DNA of 64,000 bases from JAZDIU01 sp043804635 (GCA_043804635.1 JAZDIU010000085.1:27034-91033); one strand, 5' to 3'. Shown: positions 16,904 to 24,772, numbered from the stretch's first letter. Notes: generated from the letters alone by a model not told the origin. A program made the numbers and translations.

Positions 16904-17590
16904 CTATTTTCTTTCGACTATTCTGCCATCGCTCAGAACAATCAGGCTTTTGGCATATTTTTTATCGTCAGGGTCGTGAGAGACGAAAATAATGGTTACA
17001 TTCAATTCGCTATTTAGTCTAACCAACGTTTCCATTACCAGTTTGCTCGATATGGTGTCTAGATTGGCACATGGTTCGTCGGCGAGTAGCGCCCTAGGGT
17101 GATTTATCAGAGCGCGAGCTATGGCTACCCTTTGCTGCTCCCCTCCTGAAAGCTCTTTGGGATAGTGAGACATTCTTTCGCCCAAACCGACCAGCCGCAA
17201 TAACTCTTTTGCCCTCTCTTTATAGTCTTCGCCCTTTTTAGAAAGCATCATACCGGGAAGATATACATTCTGAAGAGCGGTCAGTTCTCCCAGAAGGGCA
17301 TACTCTTGAAAAACGTAACCCATATATCTAAGGCGCATTCTCGTCCGCTCGGTTTCCGGCAATCTGGTTACCTCCCTATTCTCGAAGAAGACGTCCCCGT
17401 ACGTCGGACGGTCGAGCAGGCTCATCTGGCGTAACAAAGTGGACTTACCCGACCCGCTTCTACCTGTAATGGCTAGTATGTCTCCTTCCGGTACAACAAA
17501 GCCGACATCCTCAAGAGCTTTTAGTTTAACTTTTCCAGTGTCATATATCTTGGTAAGTTTTTGGACTTTATAAATGGAAGAGACTGTCAT
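16904..17590 (-). CDS. ABC transporter ATP-binding protein, LolD/MacB type
   Basis: An ATPase of about 228 residues with Walker A GRSGSGKST, Q-loop VFQEYALLGELTALQNV, signature LSGGEQQRVAIARALINHP, Walker B ALLADEPCANLD and the H-loop SHDPDD. It pairs with the FtsX-type permease downstream. I prefer the ATG at 17590 over the TTG at 17605, since it gives the family's usual N-terminus and has GGCGGTGA upstream. A strong hairpin lies just upstream on this strand (17656-17695). Confidence 0.92.
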   Translation of the reverse strand: MTVSSIYKVQKLTKIYDTGKVKLKALEDVGFVVPEGDILAITGRSGSGKSTLLRQMSLLDRPTYGDVFFENREVTRLPETERTRMRLRYMGYVFQEYALLGELTALQNVYLPGMMLSKKGEDYKERAKELLRLVGLGERMSHYPKELSGGEQQRVAIARALINHPRALLADEPCANLDTISSKLVMETLVRLNSELNVTIIFVSHDPDDKKYAKSLIVLSDGRIVERK

Positions 17591-17655
17591 AGACGTCACC
17601 GCCAATACTAGAGATTATGTTTTTTTAATTCTAACACAGTGCTGAAAACAGACAC

Positions 17656-17695
17656 AAAAACTAAGGAGGAGGCTTCACCCTCCTCCTTAGTTTTT
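17656..17695. terminator. perfect bidirectional hairpin between divergent genes
   Basis: A perfect 17-bp stem, AAAAACTAAGGAGGAGG (17656-17672) against its complement (17679-17695), encloses a 6-base loop. It ends in five T on either strand, so it has terminator form in both directions. Its left arm also contains a Shine-Dalgarno-like AAGGAGG. It lies in the divergent region between the ABC ATPase and the octaheme gene, where a plain terminator is not expected. Confidence 0.85.
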
Positions 17696-17716
17696 CTACC
17701 AATCGGACTACGAATA

Positions 17717-18442
17717 GTGACCTGTGTAGTCTTGAGCGTAGCGGCGTTTGCGGTACCACCAAGCTATATTGACTGTGACTTAAGAAGTGGTATCATTACT
17801 GGGGGCAGGTCAGCCGGCCTTAGCGATTGTTTTTCCTGTCACGGTCAGTCAGCAGTCAAACCTTACCCGGCTGACCACGTCGGCAGAACCAATGAGCTTT
17901 GTACAGTCTGTCATAAACCGTCACAAGTTTCTGTCCCATCGCCAACTCCGCCACCGAAGGGACCGCAGATACCGCACAGTATAATCGGGCTTACCGATTG
18001 CTATTCCTGCCATGGCCCCGGCTCGGTGCGTCCCTATCCGGCAAATCATGTCGGCAGAACAAATGCTCTATGTATCGTATGCCACGACCCACCTCAGTTG
18101 ACTACACGCCCACCGGCGTCTCCTCCTCCTCCAGCAATACCCATACCGCATAGCATTACCGGCCTCGAAGATTGCTTCCTGTGCCATGGTCCGGGGTCGG
18201 TGCGTCCATACCCGGCTAATCATGTGGGTAGAACCAATGCTCTGTGCATTATCTGCCATAAGCCGTCTCCGGTAGTTAGGCCGCCATCGTCACCACCTCC
18301 AGCCACTCCTATCCCACACACGATAGTCGGACGCAGCGATTGCCTATCGTGCCATAATTTGGGAGGGATAAAGCCCTTCCCTGCCAACCACGCTGGCAGG
18401 ACTAATGCTCAGTGCACAATCTGTCATAAGCCTCCCCCTTAG
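17717..18442 (+). CDS. octaheme c-type cytochrome of four tandem repeats
   Basis: Four tandem units of about 52-58 residues each carry two CXXCH haem c sites, eight in total (CFSCH/CTVCH, CYSCH/CIVCH, CFLCH/CIICH, CLSCH/CTICH). Each unit also has a His about nine residues before the first site (PHSIIGLTDCYSCH) and a PYPANHVGRTNALC linker, separated by Pro-rich spacers. The protein should be exported: a hydrophobic stretch VTCVVLSVAAFAV opens it. The start is uncertain: a longer frame begins at GTG 17639 but runs through the hairpin, and GTG 17717 lacks a good ribosome binding site. It may act as an extracytoplasmic electron carrier. Its direct partner is unknown. Confidence 0.85.
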   Translation: MTCVVLSVAAFAVPPSYIDCDLRSGIITGGRSAGLSDCFSCHGQSAVKPYPADHVGRTNELCTVCHKPSQVSVPSPTPPPKGPQIPHSIIGLTDCYSCHGPGSVRPYPANHVGRTNALCIVCHDPPQLTTRPPASPPPPAIPIPHSITGLEDCFLCHGPGSVRPYPANHVGRTNALCIICHKPSPVVRPPSSPPPATPIPHTIVGRSDCLSCHNLGGIKPFPANHAGRTNAQCTICHKPPP

Positions 18443-18451
18443 CGTGCTAAT

Positions 18452-18787
18452 TCACAGGCAGACCGCATCCGACTCGAGCATCGATTGAATCGACTTTGTC
18501 ATTGTGGTTGGCTTGCCTGCCTTCAGTTTATCGGTGAGTTCGAAATATTCGAGGCAGGTTGTGCAGGCTAAAATCTCTACGCCTTGTTCCACGAGTTTTT
18601 GAACGTGGTTCAGGACGGGAGAACCTTCGCAGACCAGGCGAACCCCGGCGTTTAAGAACACAAGGGTTTTGGGCTTCTCACGGCTTTCACCGAGCAAGCG
18701 TAAAAAATTAGCCATAAGTAACCTGCCCAACTGGTCGTCGCCCCTGCCCATTCCTTCGGACTGTATGAAAAATACTCTAGAAACCAT
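18452..18787 (-). CDS. DsrE/YedF-C-like protein
   Basis: A 111-residue DsrE-fold protein resembling the C-terminal domain of the selenium/sulfur protein YedF: RVFFIQSEGMGRGDDQLGRL at the N-terminus, then FLNAGVRLVCEGS and the conserved ILACTTCLEYFEL. The TusA-like N-terminal domain of YedF is missing. The ATG at 18787 is preferred because GGAGG lies 7 bases before it. It starts 30 bases after the 2-hydroxyacyl-CoA dehydratase-family gene and is almost certainly cotranscribed with it. A sulfur- or selenium-relay role is inference. Confidence 0.85.
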   Translation of the reverse strand: MVSRVFFIQSEGMGRGDDQLGRLLMANFLRLLGESREKPKTLVFLNAGVRLVCEGSPVLNHVQKLVEQGVEILACTTCLEYFELTDKLKAGKPTTMTKSIQSMLESDAVCL

Positions 18788-18817
18788 TAATAACCTCCGT
18801 GTGGTTTTTATTCGCAT

Positions 18818-20092
18818 CTAGCCTTTAATCATTTCTAGGAAAGCTCCGATTCTGGTCTTAAGCTGCCCCATATCTTCGTCACTGTAGTCGGTCTCGACTC
18901 GTAGAAGCGGAATACCAGCTTCCTTCAATCGCTTCTCGACTTTAACTGCTTCACTAGCATAGGTATGGCAGAAAAGTAGGTTGTAGTGGATAATACCGTC
19001 AGCTTGGTATTCTTTAGCTAAATTTACGATGTCGTCTAGCCGTTCGTCGTTTGGCGTAAAGCAAGCACAATGTATGTTCATATACCGCTCAGCGAGATTC
19101 TTAATCTGTTCTTCTAAAGACTTTCCATGTTTCACGAGTTCAGCAAAATGGCGGGTGCCGGTGCAGGATTCTTCGCAAACAACGACGGCTCCGCTGGTTT
19201 CCAAAATGTGGTGTAGCTTCCAGTTAGGAATTGCCATCGGGCTGCCCGAAACGAGGATACGCGGTGCGTTTACTGGAGCAACGCCTTCGCCTTTCGCTAC
19301 GCGCTCGGTCAATTCGTCGCAGAGAGCGTTTACCTGTTCTGTGCAGCGTTTGACATCGTCATAAAATGAAACCTGGGTGACCAGAAGGGCATCCTTACCG
19401 CTGATGGGGACGGGCTTGAATTTACGCAGATTATAGAGCCGTTGCAGAGCTCGGCGGCGTTCATTGACGAGTTCGATAGCTTGATTTAATTTGCCGGTGG
19501 TTATCTTGTTTCCGGTCAGCTTTACGATTACGTCTTTAAAAGCCCAGACTTCCTTTAGCCATAGCTCCCGGCTTTGGGGAGTCTTTTTGTTGGGCACTTC
19601 CATCACATATACGGGCTGGTGCTGGGCTAGAAGCTCGAACATTTTCTTTTTGCCGTCGCAGGTCGTCTCTCCGACAATTAGATGACTGGACTGAACATAA
19701 GGGCAAATTCTCCCCAGCTTAAAGCCGAAAGACGACTTGATAAGAGCGCAGGTATTACGGGGCAGGACTTCTTCAGCTATTGGAATAGAGAATTGTGCTC
19801 CGGCACAAAGACCGACTGGAATCGCCCCAGCCGCCCAGACCAACTCTTCCGGGACAAACACGCAATAGGTAGCAACCACTTTGCCGCCGTTTTTAGCATG
19901 CTCCCTGAGTTCCCTGACTCTGATTCCGTGGATATCGCCGACTACAAAATCGAAGAAACCCATACCCTTGGGACGGTCTTTCTGTGAAAGGTAGACCTGC
20001 TGGTAAATGGGCCCCAGCCCGCTCAAGAGCGTATCGTGGGATTTTAAATCTATGCCTAATTCTTTCCACATCTGGATATTTTCAGAAGTCAT
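18818..20092 (-). CDS. 2-hydroxyacyl-CoA dehydratase-family protein (double-cubane-cluster type candidate)
   Basis: A 424-residue protein of the HgdB/FldB/BcrB family, which holds Fe-S clusters. It has the family core GKVVATYCVFVPEELVWAAG, Cys-bearing CALIKSSFGFKLGR and VGETTCDGKKKMFELL, PNKKTPQSRELW and a C-terminal ESCTGTRHFAELV. As a single gene without a partner subunit or activase next to it, it resembles the double-cubane-cluster proteins, reductases of small substrates, more than a true dehydratase; this is inference. The ATG at 20092 with GAGGAG upstream is the likely start. It follows a regulated leader and precedes the DsrE-like gene. Confidence 0.88.
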   Translation of the reverse strand: MTSENIQMWKELGIDLKSHDTLLSGLGPIYQQVYLSQKDRPKGMGFFDFVVGDIHGIRVRELREHAKNGGKVVATYCVFVPEELVWAAGAIPVGLCAGAQFSIPIAEEVLPRNTCALIKSSFGFKLGRICPYVQSSHLIVGETTCDGKKKMFELLAQHQPVYVMEVPNKKTPQSRELWLKEVWAFKDVIVKLTGNKITTGKLNQAIELVNERRRALQRLYNLRKFKPVPISGKDALLVTQVSFYDDVKRCTEQVNALCDELTERVAKGEGVAPVNAPRILVSGSPMAIPNWKLHHILETSGAVVVCEESCTGTRHFAELVKHGKSLEEQIKNLAERYMNIHCACFTPNDERLDDIVNLAKEYQADGIIHYNLLFCHTYASEAVKVEKRLKEAGIPLLRVETDYSDEDMGQLKTRIGAFLEMIKG

Positions 20093-20118
20093 TTTTCTCC
20101 TCATTCTTTTTATGAAAT

Positions 20119-20156
20119 AAAAAAAGCGATGGTCGAAGAAGCTCCGTACCATCGCT
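20119..20156 (-). terminator. intrinsic terminator inside the leader
   Basis: The stem AGCGATGGT (20156-20148) pairs perfectly with ACCATCGCT (20133-20125) around a 14-base loop, followed by a run of six T on the minus strand. It stands 27 bases before the ATG of the dehydratase-family gene, so unless blocked it would stop transcription of that gene. Part of its loop and ascending arm takes part in the alternative antiterminator pairing. Confidence 0.85.
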
Positions 20157-20275
20157 CACTGGGATGCGTTTTCAGGCGAGTGTTAAGTGCGCATACGTCT
20201 ACTTACCTCATCGAGACGGAGGTTCTTTAAGCCGGTGACCAGTGCAAAACTTGCACCGAGTCGGTTATTTCAGAC

Positions 20276-20302
20276 TCAGCGGAATAACGTGTGGTCGGTC
20301 AC
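20276..20302 (-). CDS. possible 8-codon leader peptide
   Basis: An exceptionally strong ribosome binding site (AAGGAAGGAGGTGAG) stands 8 bases before a GTG at 20302. The frame reads V-T-D-H-T-L-F-R and ends at TGA. It is in the right place, early in the leader and inside the first helix, to couple translation to RNA folding. The peptide has no run of one amino acid, so a classic amino-acid attenuator is not suggested. Confidence 0.5.
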   Translation of the reverse strand: MTDHTLFR

Positions 20303-20345
20303 TGCTCTCACCTCCTTCCTTGATTTGGTTACCTTTACTAAACTA

Positions 20346-20375
20346 AGTATAACACGGGAGTCAGAATCTAAACAA
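20346..20375 (-). promoter_or_regulatory. promoter of the leader/dehydratase-family/DsrE unit
   Basis: On the minus strand TTGTTT (20375-20370) and TATACT (20351-20346) are separated by 18 bases, giving a transcript start near 20339, just before the strong ribosome binding site of the leader peptide. It lies directly after the stop of the CBS gene, so this unit has its own promoter. Confidence 0.6.
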
Positions 20376-20389
20376 AGGATTCGCTTGGG

Positions 20390-20836
20390 TTACGCTTGCC
20401 CGCCCGAAATGTAATCGCTTAGCAGGCGTACCTGCAATCGGCACTCTTCGACTTGCACGCCAAGTAAGTCTCGCATCGAAATCATACCGACGACTTTTTG
20501 CTTATCCACAATAGGGATGTGCCTGATTCTCTTTTGTTTCATTGCGTTGATGGCGTAGTCCAAATCATCATCGGGAATACCGATAATCACATCTTTCGTC
20601 ATAATGTCCCTTATTTTGGTTTTAGCTGGAGTCTGGTCTCGAGCCAGGCACTTTCTCATTATGTCTCTTTCGGTAATAATCCCGACGAGTTTGCCAGCAT
20701 CATCACAAACTGGAAGTGCGCCTCTATCGTGTTCTGACAGTTTCTGGATAGCTGCGGAGACAGTTTCATTCGGTCCGATTAGGATTGGTGTCCTGTACTT
20801 CAAGTCTTTCGTACTCAAAAGGTCGCTTAACTTCAT
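20390..20836 (-). CDS. CBS-domain pair protein
   Basis: A 148-residue protein made of two CBS domains (about residues 9-65 and 75-130), with the repeated GIITERDIMRKCL and VVGMISMRDLLG signatures. Such Bateman modules bind adenine nucleotides or SAM and act as regulatory sensors. The ATG at 20836 has AAGGAGG 5-6 bases before it, so the 22-residue upstream extension is not used. It stands under its own strong promoter between the dienoyl-CoA reductase gene and the leader unit. Confidence 0.92.
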   Translation of the reverse strand: MKLSDLLSTKDLKYRTPILIGPNETVSAAIQKLSEHDRGALPVCDDAGKLVGIITERDIMRKCLARDQTPAKTKIRDIMTKDVIIGIPDDDLDYAINAMKQKRIRHIPIVDKQKVVGMISMRDLLGVQVEECRLQVRLLSDYISGGQA

Positions 20837-20889
20837 ATGCCCTCCTTTCCAGTACAGAAGAGATTTTTGCGGATTTGCTGGTATGCAGT

Positions 20890-20918
20890 ATTGTAAGGAC
20901 AACGCTTTTAGATGTCAA
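20890..20918 (-). promoter_or_regulatory. near-consensus promoter of the CBS gene
   Basis: A perfect -35 TTGACA (20918-20913), 17-base spacer and -10 TACAAT (20895-20890) on the minus strand. Transcription would start near 20883, leaving a leader of about 46 bases before the ATG at 20836. Confidence 0.8.
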
Positions 20919-20993
20919 CTAACCCATGTGGCATTTTCTGTGCCTCTTTCGCAGCCGACTACTTTAGTTCCAGTTTTAGTCCTATGCTTGCTA

Positions 20994-22943
20994 TCACATC
21001 AATGATGCGGTGCTGAAGGCACTCCGCATTGCCTTTTGCACATTGCCCGCAACATTGCAGTCGCCAATGATAAAGAATCTATCGGCGGCGCCGGTAAATT
21101 TTAGTGCCAGGTCATTCTTGGGTTTCATACCCGCAGCGATAACCACACTGCCAGCCTCGATAGTTTGTTCTTTTCCATCGGCGTCGATATAAGTGACCGC
21201 CTTTGCAGTGATACTTTTACAGCGCGCTTTCACAATACACTTAAGGTTTGGCTGTTTCTCCCAGGCAGCCTTGAACATGCTATAGAAATGGGTCCGTGGA
21301 GCAGTTGGAGCGAGTGTATCCTGCATTTCCAGCAAAGTGACTTTGTGTCCCTTCTCTGCCAGGTGCATCCCGGTCTCTACTCCCACCTCCCCACCACCGA
21401 TTACCACTACCTTCTCTGTTAGGGTATCCTCATTTCCGTAAACATCCTGGGCAAACACGACATTTTTACCTTTCACTCCGGGAATTGGAGGAACAATCGG
21501 CTCAGCACCCACAGCAGCAATAAGCGCATCATATTCCTCTTTTTTGAGTATCTCCGGAGTTGCCTCTGTGTTCAGAAGTACCTTAACATTTGCTTTCTCA
21601 ATCTGGCGGATAAGATAGTTCTTAAAATCTCTCTGCGGCCATTTGAAGCTGACATCTTCAGTCGTCTTAAGCAGCCCGCCCAGGGCATCGCTTTTTTCAT
21701 ACAGGGTCACTCGGTGTCCTCTACCCGCTGCTATCAGGGCGGCTTCTATACCAGCTGGTCCGCCACCGACAATTGCCACATGCTTCTTATCAGTAGGCGG
21801 CTCAGTCATTCTTTCAAGCTTATGTTCCAATCCCCAGATAGGATTTACGGCGCAGACACCGGTGAAGCAGAGGTTACACCTGAGGCATGGTACCACATCC
21901 TCACCTCTGCCCTCGTATGCCAGACGGCCGTATTCCGGATTGCATATAAAACCTCTAGCCATGGCAATGAAATCCGCCTTACCGGATGAAATAATGTCAT
22001 CGGAAACATCCAGGTCCAGATATCCGCCGACGGTTACAATCTTGATGCTGGTGCCGCTCTTCTTAATGGCTTCTGCCATAGCTAGAAACGGCCTGCGTTC
22101 GAGATTAAAGCCCGTCGGGTGGGCTGGGTCCATCATACTCGTCCGTATCTGAAGCATGTCCACATGGCCTTCGAACATCTTAGCCAGTTTTATAGTGTCC
22201 TCCAGAGTTAACCCACCTGGTGGTTCGTAGCCGCTGATACTGGCTTCGAGTAGAAAGTCTTTACCGCATTTTTGCTTGATTCGGTCGGCAACCATCAGCG
22301 GAAAACGAGCCTGATTTTCCAGACTTCCACCATACTGGTCGGTCCTCTTGTTGGTGAGAGGTGATAGCATTCTTCCCAATATCGTTAATCGGTAAGCCAT
22401 GTGCAAATATAACATGTCGAACCCAACCTGTTTCATAATGACGGCCTGGTGCACGAAATCTTCGGCGACTTCTTCCAGTAAGTCCGCGGGAATTTCCTCG
22501 CCTGTCCTGAGGGTAGCAACTGGAGAAATATATGTTGATGGGATTCCAGTGCTAACATCGTATTTAAGTGGTACGTAACCACCGATTTGCATTGACGCCT
22601 TAGCACTATAAAAATGAATGGCTTCGGCTAACTGCGTCAGGTAACGCTGGCAATTCAGGTCATCTATATCATAGGCATTCGGGATACGCGTGACCATATG
22701 CTCCGCGGAATACAGTCCCAATGCTCTATCGGGTATGACGTGCGGCAGGCCTACGCCGCTACAAGTAACTATGGCGGCGCCATTTCGGGCTTTATTGGCG
22801 TAATGAGTTATCAGTGCTTCAGTGGGATATGATTCGGTGCCCTGAACAGAGTTGGGAGAGCTCCGCGACGCAATCAGCCGGTTCTTAAAAACGATATTAC
22901 CTACTTTAATCGGTGACAACAAATTTTGATATTTTCTTGACAT
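20994..22943 (-). CDS. 2,4-dienoyl-CoA reductase-like NADH:flavin oxidoreductase (OYE family)
   Basis: A 649-residue protein with an N-terminal FMN-binding TIM barrel of the Old Yellow Enzyme type (residues 1-350), a Cys cluster for one 4Fe-4S centre (PCLRCNLCFTGVCAVNP, about residue 345) and two Rossmann folds, HVAIVGGGPAGIEAALIAAG and EKVVVIGGGEVGVETG. This FMN/FeS/FAD design is that of 2,4-dienoyl-CoA reductase, trimethylamine dehydrogenase and bile-acid or flavonoid reductases; the substrate is unknown. The start has GGGGAGGAG upstream. It is a single-gene unit. Confidence 0.93.
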   Translation of the reverse strand: MSRKYQNLLSPIKVGNIVFKNRLIASRSSPNSVQGTESYPTEALITHYANKARNGAAIVTCSGVGLPHVIPDRALGLYSAEHMVTRIPNAYDIDDLNCQRYLTQLAEAIHFYSAKASMQIGGYVPLKYDVSTGIPSTYISPVATLRTGEEIPADLLEEVAEDFVHQAVIMKQVGFDMLYLHMAYRLTILGRMLSPLTNKRTDQYGGSLENQARFPLMVADRIKQKCGKDFLLEASISGYEPPGGLTLEDTIKLAKMFEGHVDMLQIRTSMMDPAHPTGFNLERRPFLAMAEAIKKSGTSIKIVTVGGYLDLDVSDDIISSGKADFIAMARGFICNPEYGRLAYEGRGEDVVPCLRCNLCFTGVCAVNPIWGLEHKLERMTEPPTDKKHVAIVGGGPAGIEAALIAAGRGHRVTLYEKSDALGGLLKTTEDVSFKWPQRDFKNYLIRQIEKANVKVLLNTEATPEILKKEEYDALIAAVGAEPIVPPIPGVKGKNVVFAQDVYGNEDTLTEKVVVIGGGEVGVETGMHLAEKGHKVTLLEMQDTLAPTAPRTHFYSMFKAAWEKQPNLKCIVKARCKSITAKAVTYIDADGKEQTIEAGSVVIAAGMKPKNDLALKFTGAADRFFIIGDCNVAGNVQKAMRSAFSTASLM

Positions 22944-23277
22944 TAGTGACTCCTCCCCATTTTATTTGCATTCAATCGCCATATATTATAATTAGTTTAC
23001 GGTCGAGTTTAAACTACAGGCTGAAGCAATTTAACTCTGCCGTATAAAAAGTCAGCTTCTCTCCTCACCCCGGGAGCGAAGGAATTCCTTTCTATGTCCA
23101 TTCCCGGCGGAAAACCGGAATCCAGTCCCCCCTCTGTCATTCTGGGGAAGGCCAGAATCTATACCTCACTTTTGTCATTCTGGAAGCGTCTGAATACTCC
23201 TGATACACGAAGACGCTGAAGAATCTGGTGGGGTGGGGTTTTGTAATATTTGACATTTGTAGTATTGGTATTTATTT
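22944..23277. other. 334-base intergenic region with dispersed palindromic repeats
   Basis: No gene is seen. It contains the probable promoter of the OYE gene (minus-strand TATAAT near 22985-22990). It then carries a cluster of dispersed repeats, a CATTCCCGGCGGAAAACCGG palindrome at about 23099 and GTCATTCTGG...GAAGAATCTGG segments at 23137-23230. The same repeat words recur at about 31440-31915, 36250-36325 and 51742-51800. Confidence 0.7.
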
Positions 23278-24531
23278 TTAGCTTCGGCGTAGCTCATCTC
23301 GAAATTTGGGATGGGCGGTGGATATTAGGGCGTCTCTTCTTTGAGTGAGCGTCTTGCCTCGAAGGTCGACGATGCCATATTCGGTGACAATATAGTAGAC
23401 GTCGAAGCGAGGGGTGCTGATGATGGTACCTTCCTTGAAGCTGCGGACAATTCGGGAGGTCTCTCCGTTTCTGGCTGTCGAGGTAAGGGCGATGATAGCT
23501 TTCCCGCCTTTAGATAATGCCGCACCGCGTGCGAAGTCGGCTTGCCCGCCGATGGCGCTTATCTGGATGTCGCCGATGGATTCGGCGTTTATTTGTCCGG
23601 TCAGGTCGACTTCTACGGCTGAGTTAATACAAACAAAGTTATCGAGTCGGGCTAATGTCATAAGAGCGTGAGTATAAGAATAGGGATGTATTTCTATATC
23701 GGGATTTTCATTGATGAACTCGAAAAGCTTTTTTGTCCCCATCGCTCCGGCGGTGACGGTTTTGCCTTTGTTGAGGGTTTTTCGTTCGTTAGTGATTATT
23801 CCTTTCTCAATAGGCTCGATGATGGCGTCCGTTATCATCCCTGAATGGACTCCGAGGTCGTGTTTACCGTCGAGTGCCCGGACTACGGCTTCGGGAATAG
23901 TACCGATTCCGAAAGAAAGTGTTGAACCATCATCGATTAACCGGTTTACATTCCTAGCCACTGCCATCTCTATTTCCCCGATTTGCGGAAACGGGTACTC
24001 CAGCAATGGTCGAGATGTCTTGACCAGATAATGAATCTGGTTTATGTGGAGTTGGTTCCGACCGTAAGTTCTCGGCATCCGGTCGTTGACCTCGGCAATG
24101 ATTATTCTGGCACTGAGTGCCGCTTCATAAGAATAGCCGACAGATACGCCTAGACTGGAATAACCTTTTTCATCTGGAGGAGAGACCTGTATCAAAGCAA
24201 CGTCGATTGGCACCAGGCCGCTCTGGAACAGAGTGTGGGCTTCGGAAAGCTTTACCGGCAAGAAATCCGCCTTTCCCAGGCGTACCAATTCCCGTGTATC
24301 TGGGGTTATGTGGATGGAGATGATGCGAAAATAGTCGGAAAGCCAGGCGTATTTCGAGCCGACAATACGCCTGGCTTCGATAAGGCGTGTCCCTTTAAGG
24401 CGTTCTTTGTCTTCAACGAGGGCTTCTATCAGTGTTTGCGGCTCGCCACAGGCTTCACTGATTAGGGCAGTGCTTCCGGGCTTGATAGCCTTGATGGCTT
24501 CCCGGGCGCTAACATCTTGCGTATTTGGCAT
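23278..24531 (-). CDS. acetyl-CoA hydrolase/4-hydroxybutyrate CoA-transferase family protein
   Basis: A 417-residue family I-like CoA-transferase. Landmarks are LIEALVEDKERLKG, the glycine-rich LSFGIGTIPEAVVRAL, VHSGMITDAIIEPIEKG and the C-terminal YIVTEYGIVDLRGKTLTQR, which contains the Glu-Tyr-Gly found in the family. It would transfer CoA between acetyl-CoA and a carboxylate such as 4-hydroxybutyrate or butyrate, or hydrolyse it. The neighbourhood gives no cofactor or substrate clue beyond general acyl-CoA metabolism. Confidence 0.9.
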   Translation of the reverse strand: MPNTQDVSAREAIKAIKPGSTALISEACGEPQTLIEALVEDKERLKGTRLIEARRIVGSKYAWLSDYFRIISIHITPDTRELVRLGKADFLPVKLSEAHTLFQSGLVPIDVALIQVSPPDEKGYSSLGVSVGYSYEAALSARIIIAEVNDRMPRTYGRNQLHINQIHYLVKTSRPLLEYPFPQIGEIEMAVARNVNRLIDDGSTLSFGIGTIPEAVVRALDGKHDLGVHSGMITDAIIEPIEKGIITNERKTLNKGKTVTAGAMGTKKLFEFINENPDIEIHPYSYTHALMTLARLDNFVCINSAVEVDLTGQINAESIGDIQISAIGGQADFARGAALSKGGKAIIALTSTARNGETSRIVRSFKEGTIISTPRFDVYYIVTEYGIVDLRGKTLTQRRDALISTAHPKFRDELRRS

Positions 24532-24630
24532 ATAGTAATCAATAGGCTATGTTAAATTTATAGTAGTTGAATGTCAAGAAAAATAGCCAGAAAGTTAAAG
24601 CAGTGATTCCCTAAAAATTCAGCTTTGTGC

Positions 24631-24692
24631 TTTACATAACGCACGAAACAACTAGAAGCTATTTGAAAGGGTTTCAGCTTCTAGTTGTTTCT
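24631..24692 (+). repeat. hairpin repeat family, copy 2 of 3
   Basis: TTTACATAACGCAC followed by a perfect 15-bp inverted repeat, AAACAACTAGAAGCT (24646-24660) against its complement (24676-24690), with a 15-base loop, then CTCAGG. It sits in the divergent space between the CoA-transferase and flavin reductase genes, where a terminator for the flanking genes is not needed. This argues for a mobile or structural repeat rather than a plain terminator. Confidence 0.9.
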
Positions 24693-24772
24693 CAGGAAAA
24701 AAATTTCCTGCCTGCTCTGTTGTATTTAGGTATGATATAATGACCGCAACTCGAACTAAGGAGAGATTAAAG

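Larger units (their letters stand above)
20093..20339 (-). promoter_or_regulatory. candidate cis-regulatory leader RNA with terminator/antiterminator
   Basis: This 245-base untranslated leader precedes the dehydratase-family gene. On the minus strand GUGACC (20302-20297) can pair with GGUCAC (20240-20235) and encloses two hairpins, GAGUC/GACUC (20277-20273 with 20262-20258) and GUGCAA/UUGCAC (20256-20251 with 20247-20242). A second domain has CGUCU/AGACG (20218-20214 with 20200-20196) and CGCAU-type pairing of 20194-20190 with 20168-20164. AGAACCUCCGU (20226-20216) matches 10 of 11 positions against ACGGAGCUUCU (20147-20137) inside the terminator, which makes an antiterminator. The pattern fits a riboswitch or leader-peptide attenuator. 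I cannot match it to a known class. Confidence 0.7.

Noticed and set aside
17639..17716. Octaheme gene start at GTG 17639
   Set aside because: This frame runs straight through a perfect 17-bp hairpin and encodes a hydrophilic Lys-rich N-terminus before the export signal, so a start after the hairpin is more likely. It is not fully excluded.
20093..20339. T-box leader
   Set aside because: There is no T-box sequence AGGGTGGNACCGCG and no aminoacyl-tRNA synthetase or amino-acid gene follows.
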